64,000 bases of DNA. It comes from Candidatus Methanogaster sp. UBA203 (GTDB taxonomy: Archaea; Halobacteriota; Methanosarcinia; Methanosarcinales; Methanogasteraceae). The stretch is taken from assembly GCA_002503595.1 (NCBI GenBank), contig DASC01000135.1, forward strand, positions 3,452 to 67,451. The letters run 5' to 3'. Each line of letters opens with the position of its first letter. Position 1 is the stretch's first letter. The translations under genes were made by a program, and so were the position numbers. The notes under the pieces are model-generated. The model did no database searches. It saw nothing but the letters and a program-made list of their open reading frames with translations, and was not told the DNA's origin. Positions 36,207-44,847 of this stretch are shown here, piece by piece.

Positions 36207-37736
36207 ATGGCAAACCGGAAGGAATTTCACGAGTTGATACCGATCGGAAGAGCGGAAGAGATACTCAGATCGATCATCCGCAGCAGCACCGAAGTCGTGC
36301 CGCTCGATCTGGCATACCACAGCGTCCTTGCGGAGGATGTTTTCGCGACTACCGATGTGCCATCGTTTGACCGTGCAGACATGGATGGCTACGCAGTGCG
36401 TGCGGCAGATACGTACAGAGCGCGGGAAGAAGATCCGGTGCAGCTTGTGATCGCGGGCAGAATCCCTGCCGGGGACGTTCCGTCGCTTACGATTTCTGAG
36501 GATGTTGCTGCCGAGATATCCACAGGCGCGATGCTCCCCACGGGCGCTGATGCGGTCGTGATGGTCGAGTACACCAAGGAAGGCGAATCTTCGTCTTCGG
36601 TCTCGATTTACAGGGCGGTCCACGTATATGAGAATGTCATGCGGGCAGGGGCCGACATCCGGGGCGGGACGCGGGTGCTTCCAAAAGGCGCGCTTCTCGG
36701 ATCGCGTGAGGCAGGTGTTCTTGCAGCCATCGGAGTCTCGCATGTCAGGGTTCACTCGCTTCGCATCGGAATCATCTCGACCGGAAACGAACTCGTCTCT
36801 GCGGGCGAGAAGCTGGATCCGGGACAAGTATACGATGTGAACGCGCATACGGTATCTGCTGCGGTGCGTGAATGCGGAGCAACTCCTGTTGCGTACGGGA
36901 TCGTTTCAGATGACGAAAAAAAGACGGTGGAAGTCCTCATAAAAGCCATTTCAGAGTGCGATCTGATCCTCACATCCGGAAGCACGTCTGCCGGGTCTGG
37001 AGACATCATGCCCCGCATCCTCGAGGAGTACGGTGAGGTACTCGCGCACGGGATCAATATCAAGCCCGGTAAGCCGATGATAATAGCGAAGATGGAAAAA
37101 CCAGTTATAGGGCTTCCAGGTTTCCCAACATCGGCACTGAGCATGTTTTATTATTTAGTAGCTCCGCGAATACGCGATGTTCTCGGATACGTTGCAGGTG
37201 TAGCAGCGAGACCGCAGCAGGCTGTGCTCGGATCGATGATCCAGTCGGCAGGAAGGCACCAGCTCCTGCCGGTAGCACTGGTGCGGGGGATGGCGTATCC
37301 TGTGATCAAGGGTTCCGGCGCAATCACAGCGCTCGCATCCGCGGACGGGTTTATCGAGATCCTTCCCGAGACCGAAATCATGGAGGCAGGAGAGACGGTT
37401 GAGGTCACGCTCTTTGGGGATGCGGCTGCAAATGATCTCGTATTTGCGGGAGCGGCTTTTTATGAGGTGAACCGGATCATCGGGATGCTGCCGTTTCGTG
37501 TGCGGATGATCCAAACTGGCGTTGCCGCCGGAATCGATGCTCTGCGGAACGGGATAGCAGATATCGCAGGAATCCCTCTTTCCACAGATGAACTGCCTGA
37601 TATGGATGGAGTTTCGGCCATACATGAATTTCTGCGCGGAGATGGGGCGTATACGCTCATTGCACTTCACGACCGGATCGATTCTGAGAATATAAAGGCG
37701 TTTCTTTCGGCGATCGAATCTACCAGTGCTGCATGA
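36207..37736 (+). CDS. moeA: molybdopterin molybdenumtransferase MoeA with partial substrate-binding domain
   Basis: From the ATG at 36207 the protein is 509 residues. Residues 1 to about 400 are MoeA: DMDGYA at 58-63, STGAMLPTGADAVVMVEYT, RAGADIRGGTRVL, GIISTGNELV and the active-site LTSGSTSAGSGDIMPR, GLPGFPTSALSMF. It inserts molybdate or tungstate into adenylylated molybdopterin, which the formylmethanofuran dehydrogenase of this kind of archaeon needs. The last 100 residues (NDLVFAGAAFYEVNRIIGML, GIDALRNGIADIAGIPLST) correspond to the first lobe of the periplasmic-binding-protein-like domain often fused to archaeal MoeA; the second lobe is missing. The long upstream frame from 36015 is not credible coding. 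Confidence 0.92.
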   Translation: MANRKEFHELIPIGRAEEILRSIIRSSTEVVPLDLAYHSVLAEDVFATTDVPSFDRADMDGYAVRAADTYRAREEDPVQLVIAGRIPAGDVPSLTISEDVAAEISTGAMLPTGADAVVMVEYTKEGESSSSVSIYRAVHVYENVMRAGADIRGGTRVLPKGALLGSREAGVLAAIGVSHVRVHSLRIGIISTGNELVSAGEKLDPGQVYDVNAHTVSAAVRECGATPVAYGIVSDDEKKTVEVLIKAISECDLILTSGSTSAGSGDIMPRILEEYGEVLAHGINIKPGKPMIIAKMEKPVIGLPGFPTSALSMFYYLVAPRIRDVLGYVAGVAARPQQAVLGSMIQSAGRHQLLPVALVRGMAYPVIKGSGAITALASADGFIEILPETEIMEAGETVEVTLFGDAAANDLVFAGAAFYEVNRIIGMLPFRVRMIQTGVAAGIDALRNGIADIAGIPLSTDELPDMDGVSAIHEFLRGDGAYTLIALHDRIDSENIKAFLSAIESTSAA

Positions 37737-37881
37737 CGGCGCGGGGTGCAGCGCCGGAGGCATAAAATCATGAATGCTTCGACAGTGCAGTTGCATGGCA
37801 GGGATGTTTGATGTGAGTGGCTGAGACGGATTACTTTCGAAACAAAATTTAGGGGTTGTGTCACCCCCTACATCACGACAG

Positions 37882-37890
37882 TTTTTTATA
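37882..37890 (+). promoter_or_regulatory. TATA-like box of the DUF106 gene
   Basis: TTTTTTATA is centred about 28 bases before the ATG at 37915, which supports that start over the in-frame start at 37858 and suggests a leaderless transcript. Confidence 0.5.
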
Positions 37891-37914
37891 GATCGGTACA
37901 CAAGTTCGGCATAT

Positions 37915-38517
37915 ATGTCGCAATGGAAAGAGACGCTGGAACGGATCGGGCTTGCACTCGGAATCTCGATGCTGCTCGGGATGATACTGCTACCGAACTT
38001 TCGACCCGCTGTTGCCAGCGGCGTCGATGTACTGCTCGGACCGCTGCCTGACATGCTGCCGATTCACATCACGCTCTTTGTGATGGCTGCACTCACCGGA
38101 CTCTATGCCTCGCTCATCCAGAAGTACACCATCGACTGGGAACTGATGCGCACATTCTCTGAAAAGATGAAGGCGTTTCAGAAGGAATATCGGGAAGCGC
38201 AACTCGCAGAGAACAAACAGAAATTAAAGAAACTCGATGAGAAGCGTGCTGCCATGATGGGCGATCAGGGTAAGATGATGAAACAGCAGTTCAAACCGAT
38301 GGCATACATCAGCATCATCTCGCTGCCGCTCTTCTTCTGGGCATACGCATACGTCGGCAACCATCCGGATTTCACCATGACATTCCCGTTCTGGGGAGTA
38401 AAATCGCTTGGCGAACCTGCTATTCTTGGCATCCAGTACTGGATCGTCTGGTACATGATATGCTCACTACCGGTCAGCCAGGTGATCAGGAAAGCCCTCG
38501 ATATCGGCGGAGCATGA
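37915..38517 (+). CDS. DUF106 family membrane protein (archaeal YidC/EMC3-like insertase)
   Basis: The 200-residue protein has the DUF106 layout: an N-terminal helix (about residues 10-28), a second helix (IHITLFVMAALTGLYASL), a long charged coiled coil (MKAFQKEYREAQLAENKQKL, rich in Lys) and two or three C-terminal helices ending at SLPVSQVIRKAL. DUF106 belongs to the Oxa1 superfamily with YidC, EMC3 and TMCO1, and helps insert membrane proteins from the ribosome. In many archaea it lies in the secY-adk-cmk cluster; here it begins a run with the methylthioinosine phosphorylase gene. Confidence 0.9.
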   Translation: MSQWKETLERIGLALGISMLLGMILLPNFRPAVASGVDVLLGPLPDMLPIHITLFVMAALTGLYASLIQKYTIDWELMRTFSEKMKAFQKEYREAQLAENKQKLKKLDEKRAAMMGDQGKMMKQQFKPMAYISIISLPLFFWAYAYVGNHPDFTMTFPFWGVKSLGEPAILGIQYWIVWYMICSLPVSQVIRKALDIGGA

Positions 38518-38521
38518 TTCA

Positions 38522-39202
38522 ATGCTCGGTATCATCGCAGGCACAAGTCTGATCGGAGAGGAGTTCGAAGAAAGGATTGGCAGAAAGGAGACCGTCGGAA
38601 CTGAATACGGCGATGTGGAGGTTTTTATAGGGAGTGACGCCATCTTCCTGCCGCGCCACGGCATTGCTATGGATACGCCGCCGCACCGGATAAACCACCG
38701 CGCAAACATATCGGCACTCAAAGAATCAGGCGTGGATGGTGTGATATGCGTCTGCTCGACAGGCAGTCTGAATCCGGAGATACTACCCGGCACGCTGGTC
38801 GTCCCAGACGACTACATAAACTTCGGAATGCCGCTGACATTCTACGACGATGAGATACGGCATATCGTGCCAGCTCTCGACGAGGGATTGCGGAGCAGGA
38901 TTGTCAAAGCGAGTCACGGAAAGGATGGGGGCGTCTATGTGCAGACGCACGGACCCAGATTCGAGACAAAAGCAGAGATCACAGTTCTCGGGCAGTTCGC
39001 TGATATCGTCGGCATGACGATGGCAAACGAGGCAACCCTCTGCTGCGAGGCAGAAATCCCTGTTGCAGCGCTCTGCACGGTCGATAACTATGCAAACGGT
39101 GTTGCCGCGCAGAAACCGGGGTTGAGCTATGAGACGATCATCGAAAATATTGAGAGGAACCGTGAGATGGTCACAGATATAATCATGAGGCTAATCGAAT
39201 GA
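38522..39202 (+). CDS. S-methyl-5'-thioinosine phosphorylase-like purine nucleoside phosphorylase
   Basis: The 226-residue protein is a trimeric-type nucleoside phosphorylase: IIAGTSLIGEEF at the N-terminus (phosphate loop), LPRHG, HRINHRANISAL, VCSTGSLNPEILPGTLVVPDDYINF and the nucleoside-binding VGMTMANEATLCCEAEIP. In this family the residue after the NE-A segment helps set 6-oxo or 6-amino purine use; methanogens use a methylthioinosine phosphorylase. The next gene, overlapping by four bases, is a DadD-type deaminase that would supply methylthioinosine, making the 6-oxo substrate most likely. Products are hypoxanthine and methylthioribose 1-phosphate. Confidence 0.88.
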   Translation: MLGIIAGTSLIGEEFEERIGRKETVGTEYGDVEVFIGSDAIFLPRHGIAMDTPPHRINHRANISALKESGVDGVICVCSTGSLNPEILPGTLVVPDDYINFGMPLTFYDDEIRHIVPALDEGLRSRIVKASHGKDGGVYVQTHGPRFETKAEITVLGQFADIVGMTMANEATLCCEAEIPVAALCTVDNYANGVAAQKPGLSYETIIENIERNREMVTDIIMRLIE

Positions 39203-40458
39203 GTCTGCTCCTGAGAGCTACCGAGAACTACGGAAACGTATACATCGAGGACGGTGCGATCGCTGAGATCGGCTGTGCCGCGTATGACGCGGATACCGTT
39301 ATTGACGCAAAGAGAAAGGCACTCGTGCCCGGCTTTGTGAACACGCATACCCATGCGGCGATGACGCTCTTTCGCGGGTATGCCGATGATCTTCCTTTGC
39401 AGACGTGGCTTGCGGATTGGATCTGGCCAGCAGAAGCGAAACTGACAGGGGAAGATGTCTACTGGGGCACAAAACTTGCGTGTCTCGAGATGATAAGGAC
39501 TGGCACGACCACGTTTAACGATATGTACTGGCACGCTTCAGAAAGCGCAAAAGCGGTCGACGAGATGGGGATACGCGGCGTTATCAGTAACGTCTTCATC
39601 GATATCGATGGCGGGTCAGGCGGGCCAGATGATGAGACGCAGAGGGAAACTAAGAGATTGATCACGAAACTGACGAAGGATTACTCGGATCGGGTGATCC
39701 CCGCACTTGGTCCGCACGCCATCTACACAGTCTCAGAGGAGAGTCTTCTGTGGATCGCAGAGTTTGCAAGAGAAGATGATCTGCTGGTCCACATCCACGT
39801 TTCGGAGACCGAACAGGAGGTCAAGGACTGCATCGAGAAGACTGGCGTGCGCCCTGTCGAGTACCTCGACCGGATCGGGTTTCTCGGTCCGAATGTCGTT
39901 TCCGCGCACTGTGTCTGGCTCGATGACAACGAGATATCGCTGCTTGCGAAACATAATGTTAATGTGTCGTACAACCCAACTTCAAATATGAAACTCGCTG
40001 TCGGAGAGAATGTGAGATACCCTGCACTCTGTGCTGCAGGAGTCAACGTCTCGATAGGAACTGATGGGTGCGCATCCAACAACAACCTAAACATGCTCGA
40101 GTCGGCAAAGTTCGCATCACTTTTCCAGAAATTCGCAACGAACCAGCCGACCATGATGCCAGCGCGCGATGCGCTTTCGATGGTCACGAAGCATGGCGCA
40201 CAAGCCCTGCGTATATGGGAAAGAGGCGGCGAGATAGCAGTAGGTGCGCCAGCAGACCTGCTCTTGATCGATCTGCAACTGCCAGGGATGACACCGCTTC
40301 ACAACCTCGACTCGAACCTGATATACGCATCATCAAACTGCGTTGACACCACGATATGCGATGGCGTCGTGCTCATGGAGGGAGGGGTGGTAGATGGTGA
40401 GGAAGAGATTCTCATGAAAGCATCGGAAACGGCTTTTGACCTGGTGAGGAGGCAATGA
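39199..40458 (+). CDS. dadD: 5'-deoxyadenosine / MTA / SAH deaminase
   Basis: The 419-residue protein is an amidohydrolase of the MTA/SAH deaminase group: HTH at residues 50-52 for metal binding, LHIHVSETEQEV, SAHCVWLDDNEI, the SYNPTSNMKLA loop and the GTDGCASNNNLNML metal/substrate motif. In methanogens the DadD enzyme deaminates 5'-deoxyadenosine, S-adenosylhomocysteine and methylthioadenosine, clearing by-products of radical SAM and methyltransferase reactions. Its ATG overlaps the phosphorylase stop, so the two steps MTA to MTI to hypoxanthine are encoded together. Confidence 0.93.
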   Translation: MSLLLRATENYGNVYIEDGAIAEIGCAAYDADTVIDAKRKALVPGFVNTHTHAAMTLFRGYADDLPLQTWLADWIWPAEAKLTGEDVYWGTKLACLEMIRTGTTTFNDMYWHASESAKAVDEMGIRGVISNVFIDIDGGSGGPDDETQRETKRLITKLTKDYSDRVIPALGPHAIYTVSEESLLWIAEFAREDDLLVHIHVSETEQEVKDCIEKTGVRPVEYLDRIGFLGPNVVSAHCVWLDDNEISLLAKHNVNVSYNPTSNMKLAVGENVRYPALCAAGVNVSIGTDGCASNNNLNMLESAKFASLFQKFATNQPTMMPARDALSMVTKHGAQALRIWERGGEIAVGAPADLLLIDLQLPGMTPLHNLDSNLIYASSNCVDTTICDGVVLMEGGVVDGEEEILMKASETAFDLVRRQ

Positions 40459-40459
40459 G

Positions 40460-41110
40460 ATGGCTGAAGATGAAAACAGAGCTATACCGGAAGAGACTAA
40501 CAAAGAAGCACCGAAGTGCCAAACCCTGCACGAATCGATGGAGCTGCTGACAAAGCACATAGAGCAGGCGCTTAAGGAACTCGATCTCAACTCGGTTTCA
40601 GAGATGCTCGACGAGATCTTGGGTGCAAAGAGCATCTTTGTGATGGGGACTGGTAGGTCAGGTCTCGTTGGTAAGGCATTTGCAACACGGCTCATGCATC
40701 TCGGACTGCGCGTGTATGTGGTAGGCGAGTCAACTACGCCAGCGCTGCGCTCAGGTGATGTGGTGGTCGCGATCAGCGGATCCGGTGAAACCCTCTCAAT
40801 CGTCGATCTTGGAAGGGTCGTAAAGAAGATCAGAGCGTCTCTGATCGTCGTCACCTCGCAACCGGATTCCACTCTCGGAAGAATGGCAGACAAGACCGTG
40901 AGAATCTTTGGCAGAGCAAAGAATGGCAAGGGCGACTATCTTGTGCAGCATCTCCTCGGGAAGTATGCGAAACTCTCAGAACTTGCGCCGCTTGGCACCA
41001 CCTTCGAGATCACCACGCTCGTCTTCCTCGATGCAGCGATCGCAGAACTGATGGTGCGGATGGGGAAGGACTCAAAGGCACTTGAAGATATGCACGACAA
41101 ACTCCAGTGA
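40460..41110 (+). CDS. SIS-domain protein, probable 6-phospho-3-hexuloisomerase
   Basis: The 216-residue protein has a SIS sugar-phosphate isomerase fold: IFVMGTGRSGLVGKAFATRL binds the phosphate, AISGSGET follows, and LAPLGTTFEITTLVFLDA is a signature of archaeal phosphohexuloisomerases (PHI/HxlB). PHI interconverts fructose 6-phosphate and 3-hexulose 6-phosphate; in archaea the reverse ribulose monophosphate pathway supplies pentoses and fixes formaldehyde. The N-terminal extension of about 30 charged residues is unusual. HPS (hexulose-phosphate synthase) is not adjacent. A ggtgagga sequence before the ATG overlaps the dadD end. Confidence 0.85.
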   Translation: MAEDENRAIPEETNKEAPKCQTLHESMELLTKHIEQALKELDLNSVSEMLDEILGAKSIFVMGTGRSGLVGKAFATRLMHLGLRVYVVGESTTPALRSGDVVVAISGSGETLSIVDLGRVVKKIRASLIVVTSQPDSTLGRMADKTVRIFGRAKNGKGDYLVQHLLGKYAKLSELAPLGTTFEITTLVFLDAAIAELMVRMGKDSKALEDMHDKLQ

Positions 41111-41111
41111 C

Positions 41112-41882
41112 ATGATCTCCGCGATCAGGCGATATGGCGTCGAGATCGCCTCGCTCTGCGTTGCGGTCGTGATATGGCAGCTAACTGCCCCTTATGTGAC
41201 GAGGGGCAACTTCACCCTGCCCGGTTTCACCGGTGTTCTGGCGTCATTTTACAGTCTATGGGACGTTATGATCACTGATGCTGCGACCAGTCTGCTGCAC
41301 TTTGGAATCGGTATGGCTGCCGGTATGTGCGTTGCGATACCGCTCGGGGTTGGTATGGGCTGGTTCCGGGTGATTGACAGGATATTCGATCCGATCATAG
41401 AGATCCTGCGCCCGATACCGCCGCTCGCATGGATACCTTTTGCAATAGTGTTCATCGGGCTCACACACACGGCTGCCGGAACCATCGTGTTTATAGGAGC
41501 GGTATTCCCGATCCTGATCAACACCTATCAGGGATTTAGGAACGTGCCGAAGGTTCTTATCGAGGCAGCGATGGTGCTTGGATGCACAAGAAATTATGAC
41601 CTGATCAGGAAGGTTGCGTTCCCGTCTGCAATCCCTGATATCGCAACAGGGATCAGGGTCGCGATGGGCGTTGCATGGATGTGCGTGGTTGCGGCAGAGA
41701 TGTTCGGTGTATCGACGACCGGGATCGGGTACAAGATCATACACTGGGCGCACTTTCACAGGATGGATCATGTCATGGCGTACATGCTCCTCCTCGGGTT
41801 CATTGCGCTCTTCATCGACCGGGTGTTTCGGTTTCTGGTAGACGAGCGGCTCTCCAGGTGGCGCAAAGGGGTTATTGCGTGA
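41112..41882 (+). CDS. ABC transporter permease, NitT/TauT type
   Basis: The 256-residue protein has six membrane helices and the permease EAA loop (EAAMVLGCTRNYDLIRKVAF, then PSAIPDI), typical of nitrate/sulfonate/taurine-family importers. The ATP-binding and substrate-binding subunits are not found nearby, so the permease must share them with a distant locus or the operon is broken. The ATG at 41112 lies one base after the hexuloisomerase stop, so it is in the same operon as dadD and PHI. The substrate is unknown; a purine-salvage or thiamine-precursor link is speculation. Confidence 0.88.
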   Translation: MISAIRRYGVEIASLCVAVVIWQLTAPYVTRGNFTLPGFTGVLASFYSLWDVMITDAATSLLHFGIGMAAGMCVAIPLGVGMGWFRVIDRIFDPIIEILRPIPPLAWIPFAIVFIGLTHTAAGTIVFIGAVFPILINTYQGFRNVPKVLIEAAMVLGCTRNYDLIRKVAFPSAIPDIATGIRVAMGVAWMCVVAAEMFGVSTTGIGYKIIHWAHFHRMDHVMAYMLLLGFIALFIDRVFRFLVDERLSRWRKGVIA

Positions 41883-41943
41883 TGGACGCAACCTTGATAA
41901 CGATCGGCACCAATGTTGTAGCAAAGAAACAGGAGGTTTGTAA

Positions 41944-42528
41944 ATGGACATTGATAGACCGGTGCAAGAGGTCATGTCACCACGCGTGATCACAGCAGAG
42001 ATTGGCGACTCGCTGGTGAATATCGCAAAGGAGATGATCAAATATGATAAGTCAAGTGTAGTCATTACAGAAGATGAAAAACCAGTCGGTATCATAACCG
42101 AACGCGACATCTCACGCAAGATTATACCTGATGACAGGAAACCAAGTACCGTACCGCTTTCTGAGATCATGACGTCCCCGTTGATCACCGTTGACCAGAA
42201 TACGCCAGTGAGCGACGCGATTCAGATGATGCTCTCGAATAAGATCAGAAGGCTGCCAGTCTTCCGAAACGATACCTTAATCGGCATCATCACGAGCCAG
42301 GACATCGTTACCGTATCCTCTGAGATGAGCGACGCCCTGCGGGAACTCATGGAATCCGAGGTTGAATCCCTACTGACATCGGATTTCGAGGGTATGTGCG
42401 ATGCCTGCGGGCAGTATTCATACCATCTGACCGTCGTCGATGGGAGGTCGCTATGCGATGACTGCAAGGACCTCAGGTGGAAAGAACCAACCGATTCCAG
42501 CCACGACTCTGCGTACATAGAGGGATAA
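41944..42528 (+). CDS. CBS-pair protein with C-terminal zinc-binding segment
   Basis: The 194-residue protein has two CBS motifs (VMSPRVITAEIGDSLVNIAK and GIITERDISRKI; IMTSPLITVDQNTPVSDAIQ and GIITSQDIV) forming one Bateman module that binds adenine nucleotides such as AMP, ATP or SAM. A C-terminal extension carries Cys152, Cys155, Cys171 and Cys174, a zinc ribbon. Such CBS-zinc proteins are common in methanogens and act as energy or SAM sensors. A perfect aggagg precedes the ATG. Its place after SAM-by-product salvage genes makes an adenosyl ligand attractive but unproven. Confidence 0.88.
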   Translation: MDIDRPVQEVMSPRVITAEIGDSLVNIAKEMIKYDKSSVVITEDEKPVGIITERDISRKIIPDDRKPSTVPLSEIMTSPLITVDQNTPVSDAIQMMLSNKIRRLPVFRNDTLIGIITSQDIVTVSSEMSDALRELMESEVESLLTSDFEGMCDACGQYSYHLTVVDGRSLCDDCKDLRWKEPTDSSHDSAYIEG

Positions 42529-42531
42529 CGG

Positions 42532-43020
42532 ATGGATCTCGCACAGAACATACTTGAGATCATCGAAAACGATCCGAAAATCGATATTAGCGAGATTGCA
42601 GCCCTTACTGGCAGGTCGGATGAAGAGATCAGGGATTGTGTATGTCAACTGGAAGGGGACGGCACAATCCGCAAATATAAGACCATCATCGATTGGGATA
42701 AAGTAAATAATGGGTTTGTTTACGCGATCATCGAGATAAAAGTATCCCTTGAGCGCGAAACCGGATACAATGTGGTTGCAGACCGCATCTCAAAATTCCC
42801 TGAGGTTAGATCGGTCAGATTGATATCAGGGGATCATGATGTCTCGCTCACCGTACGCGGCAAATCGATGAAGCAGGTTGCGTTTTTTGTCGCAGAGAAG
42901 ATTGCGACCCTGCCGCAGGTGCAGAGTACTGCCACCCATTTCGTTCTGAAGACCTACAAGGAGGATGGTGTGATCCTGCATGAAACAGAGCATACAGAAC
43001 GTCTCCCGATTGTTGCATAA
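42532..43020 (+). CDS. Lrp/AsnC-family transcriptional regulator
   Basis: The 162-residue protein has an N-terminal helix-turn-helix (DISEIAALTGRSDEEIRDCV) and a C-terminal RAM ligand-binding domain (VYAIIEIKVSLERETGYNVV, VRSVRLISGDHDVSLTVRG). Lrp-type proteins sense amino acids and form octamers. It starts three bases after the CBS gene and is followed eight bases later by an aminotransferase gene, a pairing seen in many archaea, so the aminotransferase is the likely target or effector link. Confidence 0.93.
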   Translation: MDLAQNILEIIENDPKIDISEIAALTGRSDEEIRDCVCQLEGDGTIRKYKTIIDWDKVNNGFVYAIIEIKVSLERETGYNVVADRISKFPEVRSVRLISGDHDVSLTVRGKSMKQVAFFVAEKIATLPQVQSTATHFVLKTYKEDGVILHETEHTERLPIVA

Positions 43021-43027
43021 AAGGCAG

Positions 43028-44179
43028 ATGCGAGTCTCAGACACGGTGCAGAGTGTGCCGCCGTCTGGCATCCGCAGGTTCTTTGATCTGGCAAACGAAC
43101 TTGAGGATGTGATCTCGCTCGGCGTTGGCGAACCCGATTTTGTGACTCCGTGGCATATCAGGGAGTCGTGCATCCACGCGCTCGAGCAGGGACACACCTC
43201 GTACACATCCAATCAGGGACTCCCTGAGTTGCGAGAAGAGATCGCGGACACGTTCCTGCGGGATCACTCACTCCACTACGATCCGAACGAGGAGATACTG
43301 ATCACGACCGGGGTGAGCGAGGGAATAGACCTTGCGATGCGTGCGATTCTGAATCGTGGCGAGGAGGTCATCATCTCTGAGCCGTGCTACGTCTCTTACA
43401 CCCCGACCGTGATCTTTGCCGGCGGAGTTCCGGTTACGGTTGCCACAGGCATCGAGAACGATTTCAAGGTTACTGCAGAGCGGATAGAGGATGCGGTAAC
43501 GGAAAAGACGCGTGCAATCATGATCAATTACCCGAATAACCCGACAGGCGCAACAATGGAAAAGAAGGATCTCGAAGAGATTGCAGATGTTGCAACCGAG
43601 TACGATCTGATAGTCATCTCTGACGAGATCTACGATAAACTCACTTACGACGGAAAACATACCTGTTTCTCATCCTTAAACGGAATGATTGCGAACACGG
43701 TTCTGTTCAATGGGTTTTCAAAGTCTCATGCGATGACCGGACTTCGGGTCGGATACGCGCTTGGAAGCAGTGACATCATCGGAGCGATGACGAAGATACA
43801 CCAGTACACTATGCTCTGCGCCCCGATCACCTCGCAGATAGCTGCAATCGATGCGCTTCGGAACGGGAGGGCGGAGATGGAGCGGATGGTGCGGGAGTAC
43901 GACCGCAGGAGACATCTGATCATCAGCGGATTTAACAAGATCGGGATTGACTGTTTCTGGGGAAAAGGAGCGTTCTATGCGTTCCCATCGATTGCGGGCA
44001 CGGGGATGACCGCGGATGAATTTGCAGAGCGGCTGATGCTTGAGAAGCGGGTGGCTGTCGTTCCAGGGAATGTGTTCGGGGACTGTGGTAGTGGATTTCT
44101 GCGGTGCTCGTATGCTGCATCGAGGGATGACATAAAGGAGGCACTTCTAAGGATCGGGGAGTTTGTTGAGTCGATTTAA
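43028..44179 (+). CDS. PLP-dependent aminotransferase, class I/II
   Basis: From the ATG at 43028 (upstream in-frame start at 42980 lies inside the Lrp gene) the protein is 383 residues. Landmarks are GVGEPDFVTP, YTSNQGLPELREEI, the NYPNNPTGATM loop, VISDEIYDKL and the PLP lysine Lys232 in FNGFSKSHAMTGLRVGY. It belongs to the AspC/aromatic-aminotransferase-like group of archaea; the amino acid used cannot be fixed by sequence. It is the last gene of the run that starts at the DUF106 gene. Confidence 0.92.
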   Translation: MRVSDTVQSVPPSGIRRFFDLANELEDVISLGVGEPDFVTPWHIRESCIHALEQGHTSYTSNQGLPELREEIADTFLRDHSLHYDPNEEILITTGVSEGIDLAMRAILNRGEEVIISEPCYVSYTPTVIFAGGVPVTVATGIENDFKVTAERIEDAVTEKTRAIMINYPNNPTGATMEKKDLEEIADVATEYDLIVISDEIYDKLTYDGKHTCFSSLNGMIANTVLFNGFSKSHAMTGLRVGYALGSSDIIGAMTKIHQYTMLCAPITSQIAAIDALRNGRAEMERMVREYDRRRHLIISGFNKIGIDCFWGKGAFYAFPSIAGTGMTADEFAERLMLEKRVAVVPGNVFGDCGSGFLRCSYAASRDDIKEALLRIGEFVESI

Positions 44180-44310
44180 GTGTTGTAGTGTAATATAACG
44201 TGCCATAAACTTCGAGTTCGCGCCGATGCGTTAGCATCACCTCAAACTTTATCATAACTACTGCCATAGAGTGAAGTATCAATCCGGTTAACAGATACAA
44301 GGTGAAAAAT

Positions 44311-44502
44311 ATGAGAGCGCTTCAGAAACAGTATGTTGTGGATGGGAAGGGACAAAAAACAGCAGTGATCCTTTCGATTGAGGAGTATGAGGAACTTGTA
44401 GAAGACCTCCACGACCTATCGATCATCGCCGAACGCCGGGATGAGCCCACAATAACATTCGAAGATGTCAAGAAAGGGCTGAAAGAAGATGGGCTCTTAT
44501 GA
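44311..44502 (+). CDS. Phd/RelB-like antitoxin
   Basis: The 63-residue protein reads MRALQKQYVVDGKGQKTAVI then LSIEEYEELVEDLHDL and ends FEDVKKGLKEDGLL, the standard pattern of short antitoxins of the Phd/YefM-RelB group. A ggtgaaaaat sequence supports the ATG at 44311 over the GTG at 44302. The toxin gene overlaps its 3' end by 14 bases. Both genes are intact, in contrast to the relBE at 18.4 kb. Confidence 0.85.
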   Translation: MRALQKQYVVDGKGQKTAVILSIEEYEELVEDLHDLSIIAERRDEPTITFEDVKKGLKEDGLL

Positions 44503-44752
44503 AATTCGATGGAAGAGTTCGGCAGCACGAGATTTACACAGCATTGACCCGCAACAAGTCCCGCGGATTATAAAAGCCATCGAATCGCTTGCGGACAACC
44601 CGTTTCCTTCGCAGCACCGTAAGATTCGGGGGTCAGTTCGGGATTACAGGATTCGGATCGGAGATTATAGAGTTATCTATCAGGTGCATACCAGACCCGG
44701 AATTGTCATCATTTATCATATCCGGCATCGCAGACATGCGTATCGCAGGTGA
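44489..44752 (+). CDS. relE: RelE/ParE-family toxin
   Basis: The 87-residue protein MGSYEIRWKSSAARDLHSID has the RelE fold: KIRGSVRDYRIRIGDYRVIY is the signature basic strand and the C-terminus (YHIRHRRHAYRR) holds the Arg/His residues used for mRNA cleavage on the ribosome. Overlap with the antitoxin gene means coupled expression. It is complete. Confidence 0.9.
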   Translation: MGSYEIRWKSSAARDLHSIDPQQVPRIIKAIESLADNPFPSQHRKIRGSVRDYRIRIGDYRVIYQVHTRPGIVIIYHIRHRRHAYRR

Positions 44753-44847
44753 TTGAGATGGTTGAAATGCTCGCCCTGCGAATGTGGCTGGGGGTATAAA
44801 TAGGAATATCTCCTCGGAACCGGTTTTAGTTCCCCCAATGAGGAGAA

